From CAYLJV01 sp964510375 (GTDB taxonomy: Archaea > Hadarchaeota > Hadarchaeia > Hadarchaeales > JAGGTB01): a stretch of DNA of 6,685 nucleotides. Within the stretch, counting starts at the first letter, position 1, and each line of letters starts with the position of its first letter. The notes under the pieces are model-generated. The model was not told where the DNA came from, ran no database searches, and saw nothing but the letters and a program-made list of their open reading frames with translations. Made by a program: the position numbers and the translations under genes. The stretch lies in the NCBI GenBank assembly GCA_964510375.1, contig CAZEBR010000052.1:1-6685 (forward strand), in the 5' to 3' direction. Below, in pieces: positions 1 through 4,579 of the stretch.

Positions 1-159
1 GTTTAATTCCTTGGTGCAGTAAGGACACCAAATAGTAGATGATATTCCATCAGCTAATGAATTTGCATCAACCCAAAAAGTTCTATCACAGGAAGGACAG
101 GTCGCTTCAATCGGTTCATATTCTAAATCAGTCGTGCTTTTAACCTCCTTATTTGTCAA
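1..159 (-). CDS. Zinc-ribbon protein, C-terminus outside window
   Basis: The minus strand is open from 159 to the window edge (53 codons). It contains two CPxC knuckles: CPSC, about 20 residues, then CPYC. This is the pattern of a small zinc ribbon that holds one Zn ion and usually mediates protein or nucleic-acid contacts. There is no ATG. The annotated start is TTG at 159-157, two bases after the stop of the upstream gene and about 7 bases after a GAGG that lies within that gene's end, so the two genes are probably translationally coupled. However, the best Shine-Dalgarno (SD) sequence, AAGGAGGT, lies inside this ORF and is ideally spaced for an ACG codon at 135-133, so the true N-terminus is uncertain. 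The function is not known. It is co-transcribed with a winged-helix protein, which fits a DNA- or RNA-related role. Confidence 0.6.
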   Translation of the reverse strand, partial: MTNKEVKSTTDLEYEPIEATCPSCDRTFWVDANSLADGISSTIWCPYCTKELN

Positions 160-161
160 AT

Positions 162-1013
162 TTATTCCTCTTCTGAGAGTTCATCTTCTTTTTTAGAGGA
201 TTCTTCCAATTCAATACTATCCTTTTTTTCTTTTTCACTCTTTATTTCTGATTCCTCTATTTCAGAATCTTCTTCTACTCCTTTCGGATACTCTAAATCG
301 AAACTAGGATATTTTTCAGATAATATATCCGTTATACTATCTATAAGCAATGTCAAAGCATCTTTATTCTCTAAGTTCTCTTTCATTCTCCTTGCTAGAG
401 CTCTTATTGAGGCATCCTCAGACGATTCCAAACTATCAGCGACATTACTGGCCAAATTAGCTATTTCCTCATCATTTGGAGGAGCTAACGCACATTTAAG
501 TTGGGTTATCTTAAACAATTCGGGTTTCATATTTATTTTCTCCGATTCAGTTTCTTCAACTTCAAGATCCTCTAAATAGTCATAAATATTCATAAACCTA
601 CTTGTAACCCGATCCCTATTGATGGTAGCACTAATATCAGTTATCTGATCCTTTACGACAGATTCACTAAAATCCTGACCCTCAAAAGTCTCAAGTAATA
701 CTCTTAAAATCTTATTTTTCTTAGCAGCTTTTTCTACAGCATCCCTGTTTCCAGAAGCAACTCTTTTTCCTAAAGGAGTTATCCGCCACCATTTATTTTC
801 ATCTTGCTCAAGCAATCCGAACTTTTTCAAGTCTGAAAATGCCCTCCTAGCATGGCCTTCAGACATTCCCATCTTTTCCGCCATTTCTTGGAATGTCACG
901 AGACTAGTTCCAATCTTCTTATGAGCTTTCTTTACGTAGTCAATTGCATCTATTAGACTAGTTTGTGGTAAGCCAGTTTTTGCTTTTCTCTTCCCTTTTT
1001 TCTCATCAGACAT
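162..1013 (-). CDS. Winged-helix DNA-binding protein with acidic tail
   Basis: This 283-residue protein is of no family I recognise. Residues 1-17 are Lys/Arg-rich. Residues about 38-85 look like a winged helix-turn-helix: a TFQEMAEKMGMS helix-turn, an ARRAFSDLKKFGLL recognition helix, then a WWRITPLG wing strand. Residues 91-145 (ILRVLLETF to YDYLEDLEV) could be a second helical or winged-helix domain. Residues about 246-283 are a low-complexity Glu/Ser/Lys tail. An in-frame GTG at 1073 would add 20 residues, but a TATA box at 1038-1045 lies inside that extension and about 28 bases before the ATG at 1013, so a leaderless start at 1013 is preferred. The gene is AT-rich, unlike those after 1800, and sits directly upstream of the zinc-ribbon gene (2-base gap). 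It is probably an accessory or mobile-element transcription regulator; the target is unknown. Confidence 0.75.
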   Translation of the reverse strand: MSDEKKGKRKAKTGLPQTSLIDAIDYVKKAHKKIGTSLVTFQEMAEKMGMSEGHARRAFSDLKKFGLLEQDENKWWRITPLGKRVASGNRDAVEKAAKKNKILRVLLETFEGQDFSESVVKDQITDISATINRDRVTSRFMNIYDYLEDLEVEETESEKINMKPELFKITQLKCALAPPNDEEIANLASNVADSLESSEDASIRALARRMKENLENKDALTLLIDSITDILSEKYPSFDLEYPKGVEEDSEIEESEIKSEKEKKDSIELEESSKKEDELSEEE

Positions 1014-1037
1014 TACTTTATTATTTCTTATGATTTG

Positions 1038-1045
1038 TTTATAAA
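1038..1045 (-). promoter_or_regulatory. TATA box for the winged-helix gene
   Basis: The sequence is TTTATAAA, centred about 28 bases upstream of the ATG at 1013. Archaeal transcription starts about 25-27 bases after the TATA centre, so the RNA should begin at or just before that ATG and be leaderless. This decides the start choice for the gene. Confidence 0.6.
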
Positions 1046-1126
1046 TTTTCACTTTTTCACTTTTTCTATTCACTTACCAAAAAAAGGGAAAAGTGGAGGA
1101 GAAAAACATCAAAGTGGATGAACAGA

Positions 1127-1134
1127 TTTATATA
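1127..1134 (+). promoter_or_regulatory. TATA box for the structured RNA
   Basis: The sequence is TTTATATA, centred at 1130.5. The expected start 26 bases downstream is 1156-1157, which is the first base of the terminal stem of the RNA at 1156-1248. No plus-strand reading frame begins here, so this is a dedicated promoter for a non-coding transcript. Confidence 0.65.
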
Positions 1135-1155
1135 CCGGGTGGAAGAAATAAAAAT

Positions 1156-1248
1156 GTGCAGGAATGAAGGGGAAACCGCAGACCTTCTTGAACCCTGATG
1201 GAGGCAGGGCCCCTCAAGCATAGGAATGCGATTTCCCCCGACCTGCAC
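1156..1248 (+). ncRNA. Structured small RNA with a kink-turn
   Basis: This 93-base stretch folds into one long hairpin. The terminal stem is 1156-1162 with 1242-1248 (GTGCAGG/CCTGCAC). Next comes an asymmetric loop, AATGAA against CGA, then 1169-1175 with 1232-1238 (GGGGAAA/TTTCCCC). A C/A mismatch follows, then 1177-1180 with 1227-1230 (CGCA/TGCG), a weaker 1183-1185 with 1222-1224, 1187-1191 with 1214-1218 (CTTGA/TCAAG), and a tip helix 1193-1197 with 1205-1209 closing a 7-base loop. The asymmetric loop fits a kink-turn: a three-base bulge 1163-1165, sheared pairs G1166-A1241 and A1167-G1240, then A1168-C1239. In Archaea such motifs are bound by L7Ae. The 3' end meets the stop codon of the convergent gene at 1249, and T-rich sequence follows. 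It is not a canonical tRNA and matches no riboswitch I know; an H/ACA-like guide is possible but unproven. Confidence 0.6.
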
Positions 1249-1347
1249 CTATAATTTGTTTCTAATATCCCTATGAAACCTAATAAGCGTTTCCCTCGAG
1301 ATATCAACTTGATTTATTTTAAAATTATTCTTAAACCAGTTATTCAT
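1249..1347 (-). CDS. 32-residue ORF coupled to the RHH gene
   Basis: The ATG at 1347 overlaps the TGA of the RHH gene (ATGA overlap), so translation is probably coupled. The product is 32 residues, starting MNNWFKNNFK and ending RFHRDIRNKL. It is basic, with an aromatic N-terminal patch, and has no membrane segment or recognisable motif. The stop lies one base from the 3' end of the convergent structured RNA. A two-gene unit of RHH protein plus small basic protein recalls toxin-antitoxin operons, but 32 residues is far below known toxins such as RelE or VapC. It could equally be a decayed remnant of a longer second gene. Confidence 0.4.
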   Translation of the reverse strand: MNNWFKNNFKINQVDISRETLIRFHRDIRNKL

Positions 1348-1481
1348 TTCATTTCCAGTTCTCTTTTTAAAAGCCTCTCAATAAGTACGCCTATCGTTAT
1401 TCCTCTGTCTATAGCCAGTTTTTTTGCTTCTTTCCATAGGTCTGGATCGACTTTGATGCTGGTGGTTTTCTTATCTGACAT
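1344..1481 (-). CDS. Ribbon-helix-helix (CopG/Arc-like) repressor
   Basis: This 45-residue protein is a complete ribbon-helix-helix (RHH) domain. The strand KKTTSIKVDP (residues 4-13) is followed by helix A, DLWKEAKKLAIDRG (14-27), a turn at ITIG, and helix B, VLIERLLKREL (32-42). Members dimerise, insert the paired strands into the DNA major groove and commonly repress their own operon. The ATG at 1481 has no convincing SD, but a TATA-like ATTTATATAA (1509-1518) predicts a start near 1487 and a leader of about 6 bases. The upstream DNA has a palindrome at 1492-1501 and a long dyad at 1504-1574, likely operators. It overlaps the 32-residue ORF by four bases. The family call is strong; the regulated genes are inferred. 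Confidence 0.85.
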   Translation of the reverse strand: MSDKKTTSIKVDPDLWKEAKKLAIDRGITIGVLIERLLKRELEMK

Positions 1482-1491
1482 TCTTCTAATT

Positions 1492-1501
1492 AACAATTGT
1501 T
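1492..1501. promoter_or_regulatory. Palindromic operator-like site before RHH start
   Basis: AACAATTGTT is a perfect 10-base palindrome between the TATA-like box (1509-1518) and the start codon (1481) of the RHH gene. It lies close to the predicted transcription start, where a bound repressor would block the promoter. Operator function is inferred from position only. Confidence 0.4.
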
Positions 1502-1503
1502 GT

Positions 1504-1574
1504 TAGTATTATATAAATCTAGTATTCTTTACCACCATAATACTCATAAGTAATACTAGTATTATATAATACTA
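1504..1574. promoter_or_regulatory. Long symmetric operator/promoter region
   Basis: Two 23-base arms, 1504-1526 and 1552-1574, are inverted copies matching at 21 of 23 positions and separated by 25 bases, symmetric about 1539. Each arm carries the half-site TAGTATT twice, 16 bases apart (1504, 1520 and, inverted, 1552, 1568), and each contains a TATA-like core (1509-1518 and 1561-1570). The right arm extends into a perfect 20-base palindrome at 1556-1575. Repeated half-sites at fixed spacing between divergent genes are typical of RHH operators, so the RHH protein encoded alongside is the likely ligand. The left TATA fits the RHH gene. The right one overlaps the SD region of the transposase remnant. 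Confidence 0.6.
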
Positions 1575-1584
1575 GGAGTTAAAG

Positions 1585-1770
1585 ATGAAACCTGAAATAG
1601 AAATAAGTTCGGAAAAGGTAGAGGAGAGATACACACAGGACTGGCCTGCCTACAATCAGGCTCAGGCTACGGAGAAGGTGAAGTTCAAAGATTCGGATCT
1701 TTTGGATGTTATTCAGGAGAAGAAGGGATCTTCCACTGGAAGGAACGGCATGCATCAAAACAAATATTCG
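1585..1770 (+). pseudogene. Transposase N-terminal remnant
   Basis: The ATG at 1585 has a good SD (AGGAG at 1574-1578). About 60 residues follow (MKPEIEISSEKVEERYTQDW, then PAYNQAQATEKVKF) that resemble the extreme N-terminus of archaeal DDE transposases, where a DW-AYN-AQ-EK motif precedes the body. No catalytic domain follows. After about residue 60 the frame runs, without a stop, into the RAM-domain gene at 1804. The right boundary is approximate. This is best read as the 5' end left after deletion of an insertion sequence. It lies where AT-rich DNA changes to GC-rich DNA. Family recognition is from memory of the motif, so a different small-protein origin remains possible. Confidence 0.5.
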
Positions 1771-1803
1771 ATTAAAACACAACGTCTTAACCGGGGTGAA
1801 AAT

Positions 1804-2037
1804 ATGCATGCAGCCTTTATCATGATGAGTACCGAAAAGGGCAAACCGTTCTCCGTAGCCGAAAAAGTTTCCGAGATCGATAGCGTAGAGCTAGCGTACC
1901 CGGTAACGGGACCCTACGACGTCATAGCATGCCTGGAAGCCGAAAACGATCTCGAAGAGAAACTCAAGGATACGGTCGAGGAGATCCATTCCATCGACGG
2001 GGTCCTGAGCACCTTGACTTCGATAGCCGTGCACTGA
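1804..2037 (+). CDS. Stand-alone Lrp/AsnC ligand-binding (RAM) domain protein
   Basis: This 77-residue protein has the full RAM/DAM fold of Lrp/AsnC regulators and no DNA-binding domain. The strand AAFIMMST is followed by a helix VAEKVSEIDSV, then AYPVTGPYDVIACLEA with the conserved G-YD turn, a helix LEEKLKDTVEEI, and IDGVLSTLTSIAV with the GV-T-T ending. Stand-alone members form oligomers that bind amino acids or related effectors and may modulate full-length Lrp proteins. The start is ATG 1804, because GGTGA lies 4 bases upstream and the family begins just before the first strand. An upstream in-frame ATG at 1585 would prefix a transposase fragment. The gene is GC-rich, like the downstream core genes. 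Confidence 0.85.
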   Translation: MHAAFIMMSTEKGKPFSVAEKVSEIDSVELAYPVTGPYDVIACLEAENDLEEKLKDTVEEIHSIDGVLSTLTSIAVH

Positions 2038-2044
2038 TGCCCGA

Positions 2045-2062
2045 ACCTTTCGGTCCGAAGGT
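2045..2062 (+). terminator. Hairpin after the RAM gene
   Basis: ACCTTT pairs with GAAGGT around a six-base loop, starting 8 bases after the stop at 2037. A T-rich patch (CTCTTTTCGTT) follows some 35 bases later. It could aid transcript termination or 3'-end stability. Archaeal terminators depend mainly on T-runs, so support is modest. Confidence 0.25.
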
Positions 2063-2120
2063 CCCACAACGAGCATTGTTAGGGGTCATCCGTTCCCTCT
2101 TTTCGTTATCCAGCTGTCAC

Positions 2121-2205
2121 TTTTTAAAAATCAATTCAATCCCGATCCTGCCGCTTGTCCCTCCGTCCCGGAGCCGCCATCGGCCAGGGAGTCAGTCAAG
2201 GGACA
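2121..2205 (+). promoter_or_regulatory. Possible promoter and structured leader of the 2265 gene
   Basis: This lies in the 227-base gap 2038-2264. A TATA-like TTTTTAAAA at 2121-2129 predicts a start near 2151. From 2156 the RNA could form a three-way junction: stem 2156-2161/2200-2205 (TGTCCC/GGGACA), hairpin 2162-2165/2169-2172, and hairpin 2173-2176/2181-2184. It would be a long leader for the gene at 2265 or a short separate RNA. The DNA is GC-rich, so chance pairing is a real alternative. Confidence 0.25.
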
Positions 2206-2227
2206 TCCGGCGGGGGAACCTCAATAA

Positions 2228-2234
2228 TTTTAAA
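2228..2234 (+). promoter_or_regulatory. TATA box near the 2265 gene
   Basis: TTTTAAA, centred at 2231, predicts a start near 2257, about 8 bases before the ATG at 2265. A GGAGG at 2238-2242 is too far (22 bases) to serve this ATG and would be upstream of the predicted start. A short-leader transcript is therefore likely. Confidence 0.4.
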
Positions 2235-2264
2235 CCCGGAGGAAAAGGCTTAGGGATTGGTAAA

Positions 2265-2672
2265 ATGACTACGAAAGACGAACTCCTTAAGGAAAAGACC
2301 GTCAAAGAGCTGAGACAGATGGCGAGGGACAGGAACCTGACGGGATACTCGGACATGCGTAAGGCCGAACTGGTAGATCTGATCGGAGGTAATTACAGCA
2401 AGGACGAGATCGAGGCCTGGCCCGACCTGGAACTGGGCGGGTCCCCGGAAGGCGGAGGAATCGAAAAAATAGAGGCGGAAGACTTCGGGGCACAGGAGGA
2501 CGAGGCCGGCCCCAAAGGAATCGAACCGGTCGAGTCCATCGAGGATGAACTCGGCGAAGTGAACGAGCCGGAGACGGAGAGCGCTTCCGGATCCCTCGAC
2601 GAGAGAATGGTGGCCTTGGTAATCATCCTGATAGCGATCATCGCCGCAGCGGTCTGGCTATTGATCCCGTAA
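2265..2672 (+). CDS. Tail-anchored membrane protein with Rho_N/SAP/LEM-like domain
   Basis: This 135-residue protein has three parts. Residues 11-41 (KTVKELRQMARDRNLTGYSD to ELVDLI) match the helix-extended-helix pattern of Rho_N, SAP and LEM domains: a T-V-ELR helix, GYS-MRK turn, then AELVDLI helix. These small domains usually bind nucleic acid or chromatin proteins. Residues about 45-113 are an acidic, Gly/Pro/Glu-rich linker with no obvious fold. Residues 115-133 (VALVIILIAIIAAAVWLLI) are one membrane helix, followed by only two residues, giving a tail anchor with the N-terminal domain in the cytoplasm. There is no signal peptide. The ATG at 2265 is the only sensible start before the domain. 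It stands alone between the RAM gene and a convergent glycosyltransferase. A role in tethering nucleic acid or a protein partner to the membrane is inference. Confidence 0.75.
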   Translation: MTTKDELLKEKTVKELRQMARDRNLTGYSDMRKAELVDLIGGNYSKDEIEAWPDLELGGSPEGGGIEKIEAEDFGAQEDEAGPKGIEPVESIEDELGEVNEPETESASGSLDERMVALVIILIAIIAAAVWLLIP

Positions 2673-2714
2673 AGCAGGACGACGAGAGAAAAGGCACGCG
2701 ATCGATCCTTCAGG

Positions 2715-2728
2715 TTTTTTATTATTCT
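2715..2728 (+). terminator. T-run terminator after the 2265 gene
   Basis: TTTTTTATTATTCT begins 43 bases after the stop at 2672. Archaeal RNA polymerase terminates at such oligo-T tracts in the non-template strand. It lies in the gap between convergent genes, which fits. Confidence 0.5.
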
Positions 2729-2752
2729 AAACGGATGTCCACAGCCCGGCGG

Positions 2753-3415
2753 CTACGAGGTGGCCTTCAACTTCAGCATGTCGATAAATATCTTGACCCC
2801 GCTGGCTATCGTGGTCCCGGAAGCCTTGGAGTACTCCGTGAAGATGCACCTTATCGGCACGGAGCGGAACTCCAGATCCTCCTCACCCACCTGCATGATG
2901 ATATCGGAGGAAACGGCGTAGAGGTCGCTCCGAATCCTGATCTTCTCCAGGGCCTCCTTCCCGAACGCGCGGAACCCCGACTGGGAATCCGTGAAGGGGC
3001 CGCCGAGAACGTGGGTCATGAAGTCGAGGAAGAAGTTACCCAACTCCTTGTTCAGGGGCATCTGGTTCCTCCTCCTCTCGCCCACCGCGAAGTCGGCGCC
3101 GTCGAGAACGTCCAGCAGCTTCTCGATCTCCTTCGGGTCGTGCTGGCCGTCCGCGTCGAACGTCACGGCCACGTCCGCCCCTTTGGAACGCGCCTCGTCG
3201 AGGCCGGTCCGGAGGGCCGCCCCCAGTCCCCTGTTGGCCTCGTGCTCGACGACCTCGGCTCCCTCCGACCGGGCGATCCCGGCCGTATTGTCCTCGGAGC
3301 CGTCGTCGACGACGATTATATTATCGTATCCCTCATGCTTCAGGCCCCGGATCACGGAGCCTATCATCTCCTCCTCGTCGTAGGCGGGTATCACTATCCA
3401 GACCTTCATAGACAT
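2753..3415 (-). CDS. Family 2 glycosyltransferase (DPM1-like)
   Basis: This 220-residue protein is a single GT-A domain, probably moving a sugar from a nucleotide (or GDP-mannose type) donor to a lipid phosphate such as dolichyl phosphate at the cytoplasmic face of the membrane. Its motifs, in order, are PAYDEE (10-15), VVDDGSEDNT (35-44) for the nucleotide, NRGLGAALRTG (61-71), FDADGQHDP (86-94) with the metal-binding DAD, and QSGFRAF (145-151). A late VPIRCIFTEYSKASG resembles the SK-containing segment of DPM1-type enzymes. There is no C-terminal membrane segment, unlike many archaeal paralogs of 300 residues or more. A TATA-like TATTTATC (3440-3447) about 28 bases before ATG 3415 supports this start over Met3. 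The exact sugar and acceptor are unknown; S-layer N-glycosylation or glycolipid synthesis are the usual roles. Confidence 0.88.
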   Translation of the reverse strand: MSMKVWIVIPAYDEEEMIGSVIRGLKHEGYDNIIVVDDGSEDNTAGIARSEGAEVVEHEANRGLGAALRTGLDEARSKGADVAVTFDADGQHDPKEIEKLLDVLDGADFAVGERRRNQMPLNKELGNFFLDFMTHVLGGPFTDSQSGFRAFGKEALEKIRIRSDLYAVSSDIIMQVGEEDLEFRSVPIRCIFTEYSKASGTTIASGVKIFIDMLKLKATS

Positions 3416-3439
3416 CGCTTTTTAATTGGGCTCGGTTTT

Positions 3440-3447
3440 GATAAATA
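3440..3447 (-). promoter_or_regulatory. TATA box for the glycosyltransferase gene
   Basis: On the minus strand TATTTATC is centred about 28 bases upstream of ATG 3415, predicting a nearly leaderless mRNA. It lies in the 95-base gap shared with the divergent YjbQ-family gene at 3511. Confidence 0.45.
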
Positions 3448-3510
3448 CTATTCCAAGAAATCCTCACAAAAGATAATACTTCCCCCGACCATTTCAATTA
3501 CGGTGAAAAA

Positions 3511-3924
3511 ATGAAGACGTTTTCAAAAGAAATCGAGTTTTCCACGAACAAAAACAAGGAAATTATAGACATGACCGGGGAGGTAATGGAAGCCTTCAGG
3601 CAATCAGACGTCGAGGACGGTATCCTGGTCGCGCAACTGCCCCACGCGACGGCGATGCTCCTGCTGAACGAGAACGAGTCGGGGCTGAAACGGGACATCC
3701 TCGACAAGCTGGAGGACTTCGCGCCCCAGCGCGGGGGCTACAACCACGACCGCATCGACGACAACGCCCACTCCCACATAAAGGCCGCCCTCGGAGGCTC
3801 TTCGAAGGTCCTGCCGATAGTGGACGGGCGGGTCGTGAAGGGAACCTGGCAGAGCTTCCTGGTGGTCGAACAGGACGGCCCCAGATCGCGGCGCAAGCTG
3901 GTCGTGCTCGCGATGGGCGAATGA
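3511..3924 (+). CDS. YjbQ/UPF0047 family protein (possible thiamine-phosphate synthase)
   Basis: This 137-residue protein has the full length and fold pattern of the UPF0047/YjbQ family, small trimeric cytoplasmic proteins; the E. coli member has weak thiamine phosphate synthase activity. The motifs seen are PHATAM (44-49), LLNENESGLKRDI (51-63), YNHDRIDDNAHSHIKAALGGSS (77-98) with conserved His79, His87 and His89, KGTWQS (110-115) and DGPRSRR (122-128). GGTGA lies 4 bases before ATG 3511, fixing the start. It may be co-transcribed with the UDG gene 54 bases downstream, although that gene has its own SD. The family call is firm. The in vivo reaction in Archaea is not established, and some members may act on other phosphorylated substrates. 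Confidence 0.9.
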   Translation: MKTFSKEIEFSTNKNKEIIDMTGEVMEAFRQSDVEDGILVAQLPHATAMLLLNENESGLKRDILDKLEDFAPQRGGYNHDRIDDNAHSHIKAALGGSSKVLPIVDGRVVKGTWQSFLVVEQDGPRSRRKLVVLAMGE

Positions 3925-3978
3925 TATTAACCTCAATCGAGACTAAAAACAATCGGAAGATCAAGAGGAGAAGTTTAA

Positions 3979-4575
3979 ATGGCCGACTTGGACGAACTCG
4001 ACGACCGGATCGAGACCTGCACGAAGTGCGACCTCCACGAAAACAGGACGAACGCCGTCCCCGGCGAGGGGCCGGAAGACGCGGACGTGATGCTCATCGG
4101 GGAAGCGCCCGGGTACAACGAGGATCAGCAGGGGAGGCCCTTCGTGGGCAAGGCCGGTGACATCCTCACGGACCTCCTGAACGACGCCGGCCTGGAGAGG
4201 GACGAGGTCTTCATCGGGAACGTAATCAAGTGCAAGCCGCCGGAAAACAGGGACCCCACCGACGAGGAGATCGAAACCTGCCTGCCCTACCTCAAGGAAC
4301 AGATCAGGGAGATAGGTCCGAAACTGATCGTCTCCCTCGGCAGGATCGCCGGGCGGACCCTGCTGGACCGAGCGGTGAAGGTCAGCGAGGAACACGGAAA
4401 ACTGAAGGACATAGAATTCGGGGGATGGAGCTGCAAGCTGTTCGTCTCCTACCACCCGGCCGCCGCGCTCTACGGTGGCGGGACAAGGGAAAAGCTCGAG
4501 AAGGACTTCGAGAAGCTCGGAGAAATCGTGAAGAATATCGGTGACTTCAAGACGTCGAGACAGACGACGCTCTAG
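3979..4575 (+). CDS. Family-4 uracil-DNA glycosylase (iron-sulfur)
   Basis: This 198-residue enzyme removes uracil from DNA, starting base-excision repair. Motif A is GEAPGYNEDQQGRPFVGKAG (41-60). Cys14, Cys17, Cys85 and Cys101 match the spacing of the 4Fe-4S cluster in family 4 (UDGa). Motif B is SYHPAAALY (157-165) with the catalytic-loop His159. The length is normal. AGGAG about 8 bases before ATG 3979 sets the start. The C-terminus ends RQTTL, the first half of an archaeal PCNA-interacting (PIP) box, but stops before the usual aromatic pair. The stop is only 4 bases from the stop of the convergent DUF434 gene. Such enzymes are common in thermophilic and many other Archaea; related type-5 UDG is less likely because the motif A acid (E42) and cysteine pattern fit type 4. 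Confidence 0.93.
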   Translation: MADLDELDDRIETCTKCDLHENRTNAVPGEGPEDADVMLIGEAPGYNEDQQGRPFVGKAGDILTDLLNDAGLERDEVFIGNVIKCKPPENRDPTDEEIETCLPYLKEQIREIGPKLIVSLGRIAGRTLLDRAVKVSEEHGKLKDIEFGGWSCKLFVSYHPAAALYGGGTREKLEKDFEKLGEIVKNIGDFKTSRQTTL

Positions 4576-4579
4576 CGGG

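Noticed and set aside
1066..1248. 60-codon minus-strand frame across the structured RNA
   Set aside because: No SD, no recognisable protein, and its composition is explained by the RNA stems; the promoter and kink-turn support transcription of the other strand.
1156..1248. tRNA interpretation of the 93-base RNA
   Set aside because: The 7-pair terminal stem and a 5-pair/7-base-loop arm look tRNA-like, but there is no T-arm next to the 3' acceptor strand, no D-arm and no T-loop consensus.
1273..1506. 77-codon plus-strand frame
   Set aside because: It is the antisense of the RHH gene and the coupled 32-residue ORF; the minus strand gives a complete RHH domain.
1929..2264. Upstream extension of the tail-anchored protein overlapping the RAM gene
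   Set aside because: The frame is merely open; the extension is Arg/Pro-rich, overlaps a clear RAM gene in another frame, and the domain begins right after ATG 2265.
2735..3514. 259-codon plus-strand frame (and a 130-codon one at 2991-3383)
   Set aside because: Antisense to the glycosyltransferase, whose motifs are unmistakable; long antisense frames are expected in GC-rich DNA.
3596..3964. Two overlapping minus-strand frames
   Set aside because: Antisense to the YjbQ gene; the products are low-complexity Arg/Pro/Ala or His/Val-rich with no motif.
3961..4455. 164-codon minus-strand frame and a 104-codon shifted plus frame at 4230-4544
   Set aside because: Shadows of the UDG gene, which carries all its catalytic and cluster residues.
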